Shown here: positions 1 to 7,356 of the stretch, piece after piece | Numbering within the stretch: position 1 is the stretch's first letter | Layout: each line of letters begins with the position of its first letter | Origin: a virus | Virus record (IMG/VR): IMGVR_UViG_3300006802_000394 | Coordinates: 1 to 28,731 of that record | DNA: 28,731 bases | Reading direction: 5' to 3' (one strand) | Program-made: the position numbers and the translations under genes | The notes under the pieces: generated by a model | What the model was told of the DNA's origin: nothing | Database searches by the model: none | What the model saw: only the letters and a program-made list of their open reading frames with translations

Positions 1-30
1 AAAGAATTTGCAAGAGAATTGAGAAAGTAA
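1..30 (+). CDS. 3' end of an unidentified upstream gene (partial)
   Basis: Reading from base 1, the frame KEFARELRK runs into a TAA at 28-30, and a new gene starts 13 bases later. This suggests the last nine codons of a co-directional gene whose body lies outside the window. In a phage of this layout the preceding genes would be head or head-tail joining genes, but nine residues cannot identify it. An open frame this short could also be chance. Confidence 0.35.
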   Translation, partial: KEFARELRK

Positions 31-43
31 TGTAAAATATATT
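31..43 (+). promoter_or_regulatory. TGTAAAATATATT motif in front of the first complete gene
   Basis: The 13 bases between the TAA at 28-30 and the ATG at 44 read TGTAAAATATATT. They match the start of the longer leaders seen before the genes at 3365, 8873, 24727 and 20183 (minus strand). Here the motif touches the start codon, so if it is a promoter the transcript would serve the next gene or start leaderless. Support is only the recurrence of the motif, and AT-rich chance matches are easy to get. Confidence 0.25.
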
Positions 44-466
44 ATGAATATTAATTTTTGTAAAATAATAGCTGAAAAAGATAAAAATAGAGCGCCGCTT
101 AATAAACCATTCAGATTACCAAAGGGCGACAAAAAGAAATTTGGAGTTTATGTCAAAAATGACAAGGGTAATGTTGTTTTAGTTAAATTTGGCGACCCGA
201 ATATGGAGATTAGAAGGGACGATCCTGAGAGGAGAAAATCTTTTAGGGCTAGGCATAATTGTTCGAATCCTGGGCCAAAGTGGAAAGCGCGCTATTGGGC
301 GTGCAAGACCTGGGACAAGAAAAGAGTTTCTGACATCGTTTCATCTTCTTCAAATTTTAATAATTTACTAAACTTCGACTGGGACGGAGAAACCCTGTGG
401 GACCAGCAGTCTCTTATTGATGAATTTCCGTTTTTAAAAGATGTTGAAATAATTGAAAGTGAATAA
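44..466 (+). CDS. conserved phage protein with GDPNM...RARHNC signature
   Basis: A 140-residue protein. Residues about 30-90 carry a dense conserved-looking core: GVYVKNDKGNVVLVKFGDPN, then RRDDPERRKSFRARHNC, then KARYWACKTW. I recognise this GDPNM/RARHNC/YWxCKxW block as a common small module in phage genomes, often near head or portal genes. I know of no settled function. The Cys and His in RARHNC and WACK could bind a metal, but this is inference. The C-terminal 45 residues are acidic and probably variable. Its TAA overlaps the next ATG by one base (TAATG), so the two genes are translationally coupled. The position before the neck-like and tube genes fits a head-tail joining or head assembly role. 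Confidence 0.7.
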   Translation: MNINFCKIIAEKDKNRAPLNKPFRLPKGDKKKFGVYVKNDKGNVVLVKFGDPNMEIRRDDPERRKSFRARHNCSNPGPKWKARYWACKTWDKKRVSDIVSSSSNFNNLLNFDWDGETLWDQQSLIDEFPFLKDVEIIESE

Positions 467-1317
467 TGAAAATAACTTACGGCAACAAATTAAAATCATC
501 ATTTCTATTGTGGGCAGATCACCTATTATTGAACAACGGCGAAGCCTACATTAATCACTCTTCTCAATTTTATGATATTAATGATGAGTATTATGGTCAT
601 TTTACTTATGGAGCGCCGTTTAAAGGATTTGTCGCCGATCAGAGCATAACTGGGGCAACTATAATGTCCGGTGTTTATGTGGATGGCACGTTCACAACAA
701 AAGGAAATAACAATTACATTGATGTTAACTACAATGAGGGGCAAGTATATTTTAACGCCGATCAGGGATCGGCGACAATTAGCGGCGACTATTCAATTAA
801 AGAATATAACATTCAATTGACAAGCAGAACTGAAGCCAATCTCCTTTTTGAATCAAAATTTCAACTAAAGCCGGAGGCGTCCCATAATATTGCAAATACT
901 GGCTTACAACCAAATGTTTTGACATACCCCTCTATTCACATAATGTCCCGAAATTCCAGAAATGAAGAGATTGCATTGGGTGGCTATGAGGATACTATGC
1001 ACGGTCTTCGCCTTATGGTTTTTTCCGACTCTCTCTTTTCCAATGATGCTGTAAATTCTCTTTTTGTTGATAAGGTGAGAACTTGTGTAACAATTTTTGA
1101 TGAAAGTGATTTTCCATTTAATTCGTGGGGAGGGACAATCTCCGACTATAATTACACTGGTCTTGTAGCGACGAAGTCGCCCTCTGACTGGGCCTTCATT
1201 TCTGATGTGCGAGTTTCCCCAGTAAACAACACAATCATTCAAACAAACAATACTGAGATTTTCGCCTCAATTATTGATATTGATATTAATAAGTTTAGAT
1301 ATGCTCGAAACGAATGA
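466..1317 (+). CDS. probable neck / tail-terminator-region structural protein
   Basis: A 283-residue protein, beta-rich by inspection and without membrane segments or signal peptide. The N-terminal half has the run FTTKGNNNYIDVNYNEGQVYF followed by ISGDYSIKEYNIQLTS, alternating strands and turns typical of phage virion proteins. The C-terminal half (about 155-283) reads as a second alpha/beta domain with PSIHIMS and LGGYEDTMHGLRLMVFSDS. In lambda-type order, genes between head completion and the tail tube encode tail-terminator or head-tail connector proteins, and this gene holds that slot. No family is recognised with certainty, so the function comes from position and general character. It starts inside the stop codon of the preceding gene. 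The tube gene normally expected next has been pushed 2 kb downstream by a homing endonuclease gene. Confidence 0.65.
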   Translation: MKITYGNKLKSSFLLWADHLLLNNGEAYINHSSQFYDINDEYYGHFTYGAPFKGFVADQSITGATIMSGVYVDGTFTTKGNNNYIDVNYNEGQVYFNADQGSATISGDYSIKEYNIQLTSRTEANLLFESKFQLKPEASHNIANTGLQPNVLTYPSIHIMSRNSRNEEIALGGYEDTMHGLRLMVFSDSLFSNDAVNSLFVDKVRTCVTIFDESDFPFNSWGGTISDYNYTGLVATKSPSDWAFISDVRVSPVNNTIIQTNNTEIFASIIDIDINKFRYARNE

Positions 1318-1330
1318 ACCGTTTTTTTTG

Positions 1331-1359
1331 TTGATATTTTGCTTTTTTGGGGTTATATT
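1331..1359 (+). promoter_or_regulatory. sigma70-type promoter for the 643-residue endonuclease gene
   Basis: TTGATA at 1331-1336 and TATATT at 1354-1359 are separated by exactly 17 bases. This is a near-consensus host-type -35/-10 pair, 20 bases before the ATG at 1379. It lies in the short gap after a structural gene, so the inserted endonuclease gene seems to bring its own promoter. No experimental start is known. Confidence 0.55.
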
Positions 1360-1378
1360 GATGGATAAATGATTCAAT

Positions 1379-3310
1379 ATGAGGGGAAAGAAAATAACAA
1401 AAGAAGAATTTATTCAAGAAGCCAAATCTGTTCATGGGGATAGATATGATTATAGTTTGGTTGAGGATGAGTTTTTCAATCTTCAGTCAAAAGTTCAAAT
1501 TAAATGCAATAAACATGACATTATTTTTGAACAATCAATAAAATACCATTTAGGCGGTCAAGGGTGCAATTTTTGCGGCACTGAATCAATGGTACAAAAA
1601 CAATCCCTTAATATTGAAGAAGTTTTAAAAAGGTTTAAGAGAACGCATGGCGACAAGTATTGTTATGACTTTGTTGAATACAAAAGCAAAGATTCGCCTG
1701 TTGATATTGTATGTCTTGAACATGGGCTTTTTCGTCAGAGCCCAAGTTCTCACTGGAAGGGATCTGGGTGTCCAGAATGTGGCCGTAAAAAGCGGTCGCG
1801 AAGCAGAAAATTAACAACAGAGCGATTTATTAAAAGGGTAATTGAAAATCATGGGGAAAAATACGACTTTTCATTAACAAAATATAAGAGCTATTCAGAA
1901 AATGTCACGGCAATATGCAAAATTCATGGTAAATTTGAATGTATGGCTGATTACCTAATTCACAAACATGAATGTTGTCCAAAATGCATAGAAATAAACA
2001 AAGATAATAATAAAAAGAAGGCTTCAAAAAGATATTCAAAAGGAAAAGAAAAATTTATCAAAGAAGCACTTGAGATCCACGGTGACAAATATGATTACTC
2101 ATTAGTGAAGTACAAAACAAATAAAGATAAAGTAATACTTATTTGCGACAATCATGGAGAATTTGAAATATCTCCTGTATGTCATGTAAATGGAAAAAGT
2201 GGTTGCCAAAAATGCTCTCACGAAACTCTCGGAGAAAGACTTTCAATGGGTCGAGACGGCTTCATAAGAAGATCAAGGCAAATATTTGGAGATTATTATA
2301 AATACGACAAAGTTGAGTATGTAAATACCGGAACAGATGTTACGCTAACATGTCCAAAACATGGGGATTTTCAAAAAAACCCAGGCAACCATTTAAGCCA
2401 ACACCAAGGTTGCCCAAAGTGTAATGATTGGAATGTTTCAAAAGACGAAAAAAGACTGTTTGATTTTTTAAAAAAATATAACAAAAAAATTATTCAAAGC
2501 GACAAAAATATACTTGGCGGCCTTGAAATAGATATATTTATTCCTGATAAGAATATTGCAATTGAATTTAATGGGTTATATTGGCATTCTGAAAATTGTG
2601 GTAAAGGTAAGGATTACCATTTAAATAAAACTAATTTATGTAATAAAAAAGGCGTTCAATTGATACATATTTTTGAATCGGAGTGGAAATTAAAAAATAA
2701 AATTGTTAAATCTCGCTTAAAGAATGCTCTTAATCTAAATAAATATAAAATTTTTGCGCGAAAATGTGAGATTAAAGAAGTTGACGCAAAGGTTAAAAAC
2801 CGATTTTTGGAAAAATACCATATTCAAGGCGCTGATCGAGCATCTGTCAAATTAGGGCTATTTTATAAAAATAGGCTAGTCGCCGTTATGACCTTCTGCA
2901 AGAATAGAAAAGCCCTTGGGAAAAATCATATTGAAGGTGAATGGGAGTTGTCGCGCTATGTGACGATAAACGGATTTTCTATCGTGGGAGGAGCTGGAAA
3001 ACTCCTTAAATATTTTGAACGAAACTGGAGTCCTAAAAAAATAACTAGCTACGCTGATATTAGGTGGTCACAAGGTAATTTGTATTATAAATTAGGTTTT
3101 GAAAAAATCCACCAATCCAATCCAAATTATTGGTATTTTAAAGGTTCAAGCTATAATTTAAAACATAGATTTAATTTTAGAAAATCAGAATTATCAAAAA
3201 AATTAGAAAATTTCGATCCAAATAAAACTGAATGGCAAAACATGAAAGGGAATAAATGGAAAAGAATTTGGGATTGCGGAAACTTAGTATTTGAAAAAAA
3301 ATATTCATAG
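1379..3310 (+). CDS. free-standing homing endonuclease, five zinc-ribbon repeats + EDxHD/Vsr-like nuclease
   Basis: A 643-residue protein with three parts. Residues about 1-345 are five repeats of some 70 residues. Each has [20 protein letters not shown], then a C-x(2)-HG and a C-x(2)-C ribbon; the style resembles the DUF723-type DNA-binding repeat. Residues about 350-440 look like a nuclease core of the Vsr-related EDxHD homing endonuclease type: an early Glu in SKDEKRL, Asp in LEIDIFIPDK near 384, and His in GLYWHSE near 403. Residues about 445-643 form a C-terminal domain (RKCEIKEV, ASVKLGLF, SIVGGAGKLLKYF, YADIRWSQGNLYYKLGF) that I have seen in phage homing endonucleases and that has a GNAT-like feel. 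It sits between neck and tube genes and is probably not needed for the virion. The domain family is fairly sure; the cleavage site is unknown. Confidence 0.85.
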   Translation: MRGKKITKEEFIQEAKSVHGDRYDYSLVEDEFFNLQSKVQIKCNKHDIIFEQSIKYHLGGQGCNFCGTESMVQKQSLNIEEVLKRFKRTHGDKYCYDFVEYKSKDSPVDIVCLEHGLFRQSPSSHWKGSGCPECGRKKRSRSRKLTTERFIKRVIENHGEKYDFSLTKYKSYSENVTAICKIHGKFECMADYLIHKHECCPKCIEINKDNNKKKASKRYSKGKEKFIKEALEIHGDKYDYSLVKYKTNKDKVILICDNHGEFEISPVCHVNGKSGCQKCSHETLGERLSMGRDGFIRRSRQIFGDYYKYDKVEYVNTGTDVTLTCPKHGDFQKNPGNHLSQHQGCPKCNDWNVSKDEKRLFDFLKKYNKKIIQSDKNILGGLEIDIFIPDKNIAIEFNGLYWHSENCGKGKDYHLNKTNLCNKKGVQLIHIFESEWKLKNKIVKSRLKNALNLNKYKIFARKCEIKEVDAKVKNRFLEKYHIQGADRASVKLGLFYKNRLVAVMTFCKNRKALGKNHIEGEWELSRYVTINGFSIVGGAGKLLKYFERNWSPKKITSYADIRWSQGNLYYKLGFEKIHQSNPNYWYFKGSSYNLKHRFNFRKSELSKKLENFDPNKTEWQNMKGNKWKRIWDCGNLVFEKKYS

Positions 3311-3331
3311 TTGTTTTATTTTTATTCTTTG

Positions 3332-3348
3332 TGTAAAAATATATAAAG
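3332..3348 (+). promoter_or_regulatory. TGTAAAAATATATAAAG motif upstream of the tail tube gene
   Basis: The 54-base gap between the endonuclease stop and the tube ATG at 3365 contains TGTAAAAATATATAAAG, related to the leaders at 31, 8838, 24688 and 20223 (minus). It is a candidate phage late-promoter element. There is no convincing Shine-Dalgarno sequence before the ATG, only an A/T-rich stretch. Confidence 0.35.
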
Positions 3349-3364
3349 AATTTAATATAAAATT

Positions 3365-4726
3365 ATGAGTAGAAATCGAATCATTACACAATCTGAAGCT
3401 CTTTATGTCGGACCTTCTCCGGCCACGGGTTATCATTTTACTCTTACTGCGGCAGAAAACCAAAACGGCTCTATTGCTGGATTGCCCTCTGGGGTTCCAG
3501 TTAATTACGGCTATTCTGGATCGGCTGAAGCGGGTGAAATTCATTTAAAAAGTGCAACCTATACAAACCTCACCGATTCTCTTAGTGGATTTATGGGTCA
3601 AGGCGGCTCCAATACTTTGAGCGGGGTTACGCTCGTAAACAAGATCAAACAACTTCACCGTGTCCAAGGATACTCCCATGACTTCTCCCAGTCTAGGACT
3701 GACGTAAACCAGCTTGGTCAGCTTGCTCGCATTGATTCTATCATCACTTCTACGCCGATTGTTAACCTTTCTTTTTCTTACCTTCTTGCGAATATGGCAA
3801 ATGAAGAGGCGCTTGGTTTTGTAGTGGATGGCTCAACGAGCGCCCTCACAAACATCATTAACAATAATGAAGAAGAGAAAAATTATTTTATAAAAACTGT
3901 TGCTGAAGGAGTGGATGCAATTGGCGGGGGCGTAAGTGATTCAGCCACAGATATTATCGGAATTGGAAATGGTTTTATTACCTCTTACAGTTCTGAGGCG
4001 TCTGTCGGAAGTTTTCCTACGGTGAATGTTTCTGTTGAGGCAGTTAATCAAGAATTCATGACAGGGGCATCTGGTAATTTCATCCCCGCTATTAATCCCG
4101 CTAACGGTTCTAGAATAACAGATACTCAAAACGATTATAATTCTACAATTAAATTTGATTTACCTGCTGCGACCGAGAATCCATCCGGTATCTTGACGGG
4201 CGTTGCTGATATTTCCGTTTTGCGCCCTGGCGACATTACGATTACATTCAAAAAGCACGGTTCTCAAAATGACTACGATGCATTTGGTGCAAAAATTGAA
4301 GAATCAACTGCCAAACTGCAATCCTACAATCTATCCATCAACCTTTCTAGAACGCCAATTGAAAAACTGGGAAGCAGATTTGCATTCACTAGAGAAATTG
4401 ATTTTCCAGCCCCAATCACATTGTCGATAGATGCAATCGTCGATAATATTCGAACTGGCGGCCTTGTTGATAGAATGGATTGCGATGAAGAATACGATGT
4501 AACAATCAATATTAAAGATCCTTCGACTTGTAATGGTGCCAGCAATTCTCAGGTTGATGTAGCCAAATATGTTCTCAAGAAACTTACATTAGATTCTCAG
4601 TCATACTCAGCCTCTATCGGCTCGAACAAAACTGTCACTATGGACTTCTCTACTCAAGTTCAAGGGCCAAATCAGACTGGCGTGGGTATTTTCATGTCCG
4701 GTAGATTACTGGATGATGGTGTATAA
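3365..4726 (+). CDS. probable major tail tube protein
   Basis: A 453-residue beta-rich protein without signal peptide, in the major-tail-protein slot before the chaperone-slot genes and tape measure. Two tube-like halves can be seen. The first, about residues 97-150, has VQGYSHDFSQSRTDVNQLGQ followed by a strand ending in LSFSYLLAN. The second, about 317-365, has LSINLSRTPIEKLGSRF and ITLSIDAIVDN. A closing segment (about 401-432) contains LTLDSQSYSAS and TVTMDFSTQV. The same order of motifs recurs in the proteins at 21894-23522 (minus), 25315 and 26187, which suggests paralogous tube-like folds. A terminator directly after the gene fits a strongly expressed, separately transcribed structural gene. 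At 453 residues it is longer than the lambda gpV (246), consistent with a two-domain subunit. The assignment rests on position and fold pattern, not on a named family match. Confidence 0.7.
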   Translation: MSRNRIITQSEALYVGPSPATGYHFTLTAAENQNGSIAGLPSGVPVNYGYSGSAEAGEIHLKSATYTNLTDSLSGFMGQGGSNTLSGVTLVNKIKQLHRVQGYSHDFSQSRTDVNQLGQLARIDSIITSTPIVNLSFSYLLANMANEEALGFVVDGSTSALTNIINNNEEEKNYFIKTVAEGVDAIGGGVSDSATDIIGIGNGFITSYSSEASVGSFPTVNVSVEAVNQEFMTGASGNFIPAINPANGSRITDTQNDYNSTIKFDLPAATENPSGILTGVADISVLRPGDITITFKKHGSQNDYDAFGAKIEESTAKLQSYNLSINLSRTPIEKLGSRFAFTREIDFPAPITLSIDAIVDNIRTGGLVDRMDCDEEYDVTINIKDPSTCNGASNSQVDVAKYVLKKLTLDSQSYSASIGSNKTVTMDFSTQVQGPNQTGVGIFMSGRLLDDGV

Positions 4727-4765
4727 AAAAACAATAAATAATAATAACTAACCAAACAAACGTAA

Positions 4766-4801
4766 CGGGGGCAGCGTTTCAAAATAAATGCCCCGCTTTT
4801 T
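4766..4801 (+). terminator. intrinsic terminator after the tail tube gene
   Basis: CGGGGGCA at 4766-4773 pairs with TGCCCCG at 4789-4795 with one bulged G, around a 15-base A/T-rich loop, and is followed by CTTTTT. It lies 40 bases after the tube stop codon. It should end much of the transcript coming from the tube gene. Confidence 0.7.
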
Positions 4802-4808
4802 AAAAATG

Positions 4809-4828
4809 ATAGACACCGGAATGTCTAT
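4809..4828 (+). other. perfect 7-bp hairpin between terminator and next gene
   Basis: ATAGACA (4809-4815) and TGTCTAT (4822-4828) are exact inverted repeats around the hexamer CCGGAA. It follows the terminator by only a few bases and lies 40 bases before the gene at 4870. A weak A/T tail follows. It could be an operator, an RNA processing or stability hairpin, or a second weak terminator. No choice can be made from sequence. Confidence 0.4.
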
Positions 4829-4869
4829 TTATAACAAAAAAAATAAGTAACAAGGAACAAGGAAATGCA

Positions 4870-5085
4870 ATGTTTGACAAACAAAAGCAAAAAGAACTTT
4901 ACGTCTTCCAAATAGACCGCAATTATTCTTCTTTTTATAAAAATATTCTTTTTATTTTTGAGGAATTGAGGGATGACGACCAAATCTCCAATGATCAATA
5001 TCAGAGGTTTCGTAAGAGAATATTGGATCTAGGCAATGATTCTTCGCGCCAACTCAAAGATTATTCTGAGATTTTTTTCAGATAA
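4870..5085 (+). CDS. small hypothetical protein in the tail-assembly region
   Basis: A 71-residue protein, highly charged, with many Gln, Asp, Arg and Phe/Tyr residues (FDKQKQKELYVFQIDRNYSS, then a helical-looking acidic/basic C-terminal half). The ATG has AAGGAA close upstream, and a second AAGGAA precedes that, so translation is likely. An ATG five bases earlier (4865) is in another frame. No family is recognised. It lies between the tube gene and the 257-residue coiled-coil protein, in the interval where phages carry tail-assembly chaperones. A role as assembly factor is only a guess by position. Confidence 0.65.
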   Translation: MFDKQKQKELYVFQIDRNYSSFYKNILFIFEELRDDDQISNDQYQRFRKRILDLGNDSSRQLKDYSEIFFR

Positions 5086-5146
5086 TTTTAAAAAATAGTT
5101 GACTTTTCCTTTTTTCCCATTAAGTTAATTAAGAAGATTTATATTT

Positions 5147-5920
5147 ATGAGCAATAATAAGAAAATTTATACTTTTGTTAAAAACAAAACAGAAGAAGTC
5201 GAAGAAGAAATCGTCACTAAAAATGAAGCTGGCGAAGAGGTAATTACAAAGAAAAAGGCAAAAAAAGAAGTCCCTTACAGATTCTTCATTAAAAAGCCTT
5301 CTAGATCGCTCTCTGACGAAGCCTCCCTTTATTATGCTAAAGAGGTAGCAGTAGGTCTCAAACAAGGCCTTATGAGCGCCGCTATGGTCAGCAAACGCTA
5401 TACTGACGATGGAGGCACCCTCTCAGAAAAGGATAAGGTTGAGGTCGAAGAATTAAGAAAGAAATTGGAAAAACTCCAAGAAGAAAGTCTCGCCCTCGAA
5501 AAAAGCAAAAATAAAGACAGAAAAGAGAAGCAAGAAGAAGTAAATAAGCAAATTGAAGAAATCGGCGACAAATTGACAAACTTGATCTCTTATGAGCAAA
5601 GTCTCTTTTCTAATACCGCTGAATATCGGGCGCGCAATAAAACTGTGCTTTATTGGATTGCATTTTTAAGTTATCAAATCGATAATGAGAGTAATGAAAC
5701 ACCGTTTTTTGGTGACGGTTCATTTAATGAAAGGGTTGAAAAATATGATGAGATCGCCGAGGGCGACGACGATTTTCTCATTGATATTGTTGATAAGTTC
5801 ACCAATTTGATTACAGTTTGGGCTAACAATTCTTCAATTACTGAAAAGGATTTTGATGAATTTATTAAAATGCTAGACAAGGAAAAGAAAGAAGAAAAAA
5901 GTAATGATGATGATGAATAA
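5147..5920 (+). CDS. putative tail-assembly chaperone-slot protein, coiled coil
   Basis: A 257-residue acidic cytosolic protein. Residues 1-45 are Lys/Glu-rich with a TKNEAGEEVITKKKAKKEVP stretch. A conserved-looking block follows (PYRFFIKKPSRSLSDEASLYYAKEVAVGLKQG). Residues about 94-140 form a long Glu/Lys coiled coil (EELRKKLEKLQEESLALEK). A helical domain follows with NKTVLYWIAFLSYQ, ending in an acidic DKFTNLITVW...SNDDDE tail. Its place before the tape measure, its charge and its helical make-up fit the gpG-type tail-assembly chaperone that coats the tape measure. I do not see the usual -1 slippery heptamer that would make a gpGT fusion. The ATG is preceded by AAGAAG at about 10 bases. 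Its end overlaps the next gene by 17 bases. Confidence 0.6.
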   Translation: MSNNKKIYTFVKNKTEEVEEEIVTKNEAGEEVITKKKAKKEVPYRFFIKKPSRSLSDEASLYYAKEVAVGLKQGLMSAAMVSKRYTDDGGTLSEKDKVEVEELRKKLEKLQEESLALEKSKNKDRKEKQEEVNKQIEEIGDKLTNLISYEQSLFSNTAEYRARNKTVLYWIAFLSYQIDNESNETPFFGDGSFNERVEKYDEIAEGDDDFLIDIVDKFTNLITVWANNSSITEKDFDEFIKMLDKEKKEEKSNDDDE

Positions 5921-6335
5921 TAACAATAAGATAAATAGAAAAAGTTTTTTTGGTAAAGTCCTATGCGGCATCGGCGCGCTTTTTGGAATTAAAGCTGTTG
6001 CTAAAGAAAATGGTTACTCTGGAATGCAAGCATATTCCGTTCCGTTTGGGACATCTGGGGTATCTGGGACAGAGGTTACTGAACGGGCTCTTAACCCAAG
6101 GTTATTTTCAATTAATGACATTAGGGACAGCAATGGTAAAATCATAAAAATTGAATTAAGACAAGAAGGGGGTTTAGTTTTTGAGGTAACTGGAGAAAAT
6201 ATAAACGTTTTTTTAAGTTCTAATTCAACTGGTGAGTATTTTAAACCAAATATTACAAATTGGACAAGTAATACAAATAGCGCGCCAGATTTTAAATCTT
6301 TTGATTTTGACAAGGAATTGTTTTTCATTAAATGA
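5904..6335 (+). CDS. hypothetical protein with Tat-like N-terminal segment
   Basis: A 143-residue protein. The start overlaps the end of the preceding gene, within four ATG triplets in a row at 5904-5915, so any of these could be the true start. The N-terminus is MMMM-NNNN, then NRKSFFGKVLCGIGALFGIK: basic, then hydrophobic, resembling a twin-arginine-type motif with RK in place of RR. The remaining 100 residues are beta-rich and Gly/Ser/Asn-rich (FGTSGVSGTEVTERALNPRL, GLVFEVTGENINVFLSSN). No family is recognised. It is coupled to the next gene by an ATGA overlap. It might be a minor virion protein or an envelope-targeted factor. Confidence 0.6.
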   Translation: MMMMNNNNKINRKSFFGKVLCGIGALFGIKAVAKENGYSGMQAYSVPFGTSGVSGTEVTERALNPRLFSINDIRDSNGKIIKIELRQEGGLVFEVTGENINVFLSSNSTGEYFKPNITNWTSNTNSAPDFKSFDFDKELFFIK

Positions 6336-7348
6336 GCGATAAGAATTATGAAATACTATACTTAAAATCCATTTACGGAGAAATTTTACAAGGTTATACT
6401 CATAGTTACTGTGCGTCCGAAGGGGCGCACTTTTATTTTAAACATCTCTCTCCCAAGGATTTCTCAAATATTGATTTAAGTTCATATAATTTTCAGCAGA
6501 AAGCTATTGAAAATGGAGCGCCGACCCGTGACGAAAAAATCTCTCTCCTAAAAGAAGAGGATATGTGGCCGTTTGAAGATGAACAAAGAACCTTTGAATT
6601 GAAAGACATTATTTCCAGACAAAAAAACACCATTAAGAAGTTAAAAATTCCTTCACAAATTGAAGCATTACAAAGAGAAATCAAAAAGAATAGCGAAGAG
6701 CTGAGTAGAATAGAGGGTGAAATCAATGAATTAATCGGCTTTACTGCCGAAGCGTATGCTTCAAGCAAAATCAATGAGGTTTACATTTATTACTCTTGTT
6801 ATTCTAGCCCCGAACTACAAAAATTAAAGTATGACAAAGAGCAATTTGATGAATTAAGCAACCATGAAGTTGGCAAAATAGCCTCCCTTTATAACAAAAA
6901 AATGGGCCGCATTGACAGCAATAATATTAAAAAAATTGCAGTTTCGGACTTTTTTACTTCCGTTTTTTCTATTTGCAAGGATAACCCCATGACTTATTAT
7001 GGGCGACCAGTTGTAGAATTATCAAATTTTCAATCTGAACTTTTTGTTTTCGGTTTGCATTATAAGCATATTCTTAACAAACATGGCAGTGAAATTCCAG
7101 ATGATATACGTTATAATCCTGATGAATTGACAAATTATCATGAAATGAAGGAGAATATTGCCAATAATAATCAAAATTTAGGAGTAGACACCTCGAAGAA
7201 CTTCTCTATGGTTGGGGCGACAAAGGAAGATTATAAGAAGATGGGGATAGATTCCGAAGGAATAAGTTTGAGTAAAATTGCAAGAGAAAGGGGCAGGCCT
7301 TTAAGTATGAAGGACTTAATGGAATTAGAGGGTAAGAAAATGAGGTGA
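6332..7348 (+). CDS. hypothetical protein of the tail-assembly region
   Basis: A 338-residue protein whose ATG overlaps the TGA of the preceding gene (ATGA). Residues about 88-140 form a coiled coil (IISRQKNTIKKLKIPSQIEA and following). After that comes a mixed region with VYIYYSCYSSPELQKLKYDK and a more globular core, CKDNPMTYYGRPVVELSNF and ELFVFGLHYKHILNKHG, around 220-250. The C-terminus is basic (LSKIARERGRPLSMKDLMEL). No family is recognised with confidence. Its slot, second large gene before the tape measure, is where a gpT-type or other assembly factor would be expected. An 8-bp hairpin with a T-rich tail lies within its first 110 bases (6411-6439) and may reduce its transcription. 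Confidence 0.65.
   Translation: MSDKNYEILYLKSIYGEILQGYTHSYCASEGAHFYFKHLSPKDFSNIDLSSYNFQQKAIENGAPTRDEKISLLKEEDMWPFEDEQRTFELKDIISRQKNTIKKLKIPSQIEALQREIKKNSEELSRIEGEINELIGFTAEAYASSKINEVYIYYSCYSSPELQKLKYDKEQFDELSNHEVGKIASLYNKKMGRIDSNNIKKIAVSDFFTSVFSICKDNPMTYYGRPVVELSNFQSELFVFGLHYKHILNKHGSEIPDDIRYNPDELTNYHEMKENIANNNQNLGVDTSKNFSMVGATKEDYKKMGIDSEGISLSKIARERGRPLSMKDLMELEGKKMR
6411..6439 (+). terminator. terminator-like hairpin inside a coding region
   Basis: GTGCGTCC (6411-6418) pairs with GGGCGCAC (6423-6430) through one G-U pair. The loop is GAAG, and TTTTATTTT follows at once. This has the form of an intrinsic terminator but lies about 80 bases inside the gene starting at 6332. Translating ribosomes may prevent its action, so it could act as an attenuator. 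It is also possible that it has no function. Confidence 0.4.
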
Positions 7349-7356
7349 TTATCTCG

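Noticed and set aside
756-774. CGCCGATC/GATCGGCG hairpin inside the neck-like gene as a terminator
   Set aside because: The 8-bp stem is perfect, but the loop is only three bases and no T-tract follows on either strand. It encodes ordinary residues (ADQGSAT) in the frame.
3305-3544. Minus-strand open frame across the start of the tube gene
   Set aside because: It overlaps the start of a structural gene with a clear product and shows no family features or ribosome site.
5099-5128. Promoter before the gene at 5147 from TTGACT at 5099-5104
   Set aside because: No acceptable -10 lies 16-18 bases downstream; the bases there are TAAGTTAA. A good -35 alone is expected by chance in this AT-rich DNA.
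5882-5920. Programmed frameshift joining the 257-residue protein to the next frame, as in lambda G/GT
   Set aside because: The run AAAAAAG is present, but in the reading frame it is A-AAA-AGT, not a canonical -1 heptamer. The following gene is in the +1 frame and has its own ATG triplets in the overlap. No positive evidence remains.
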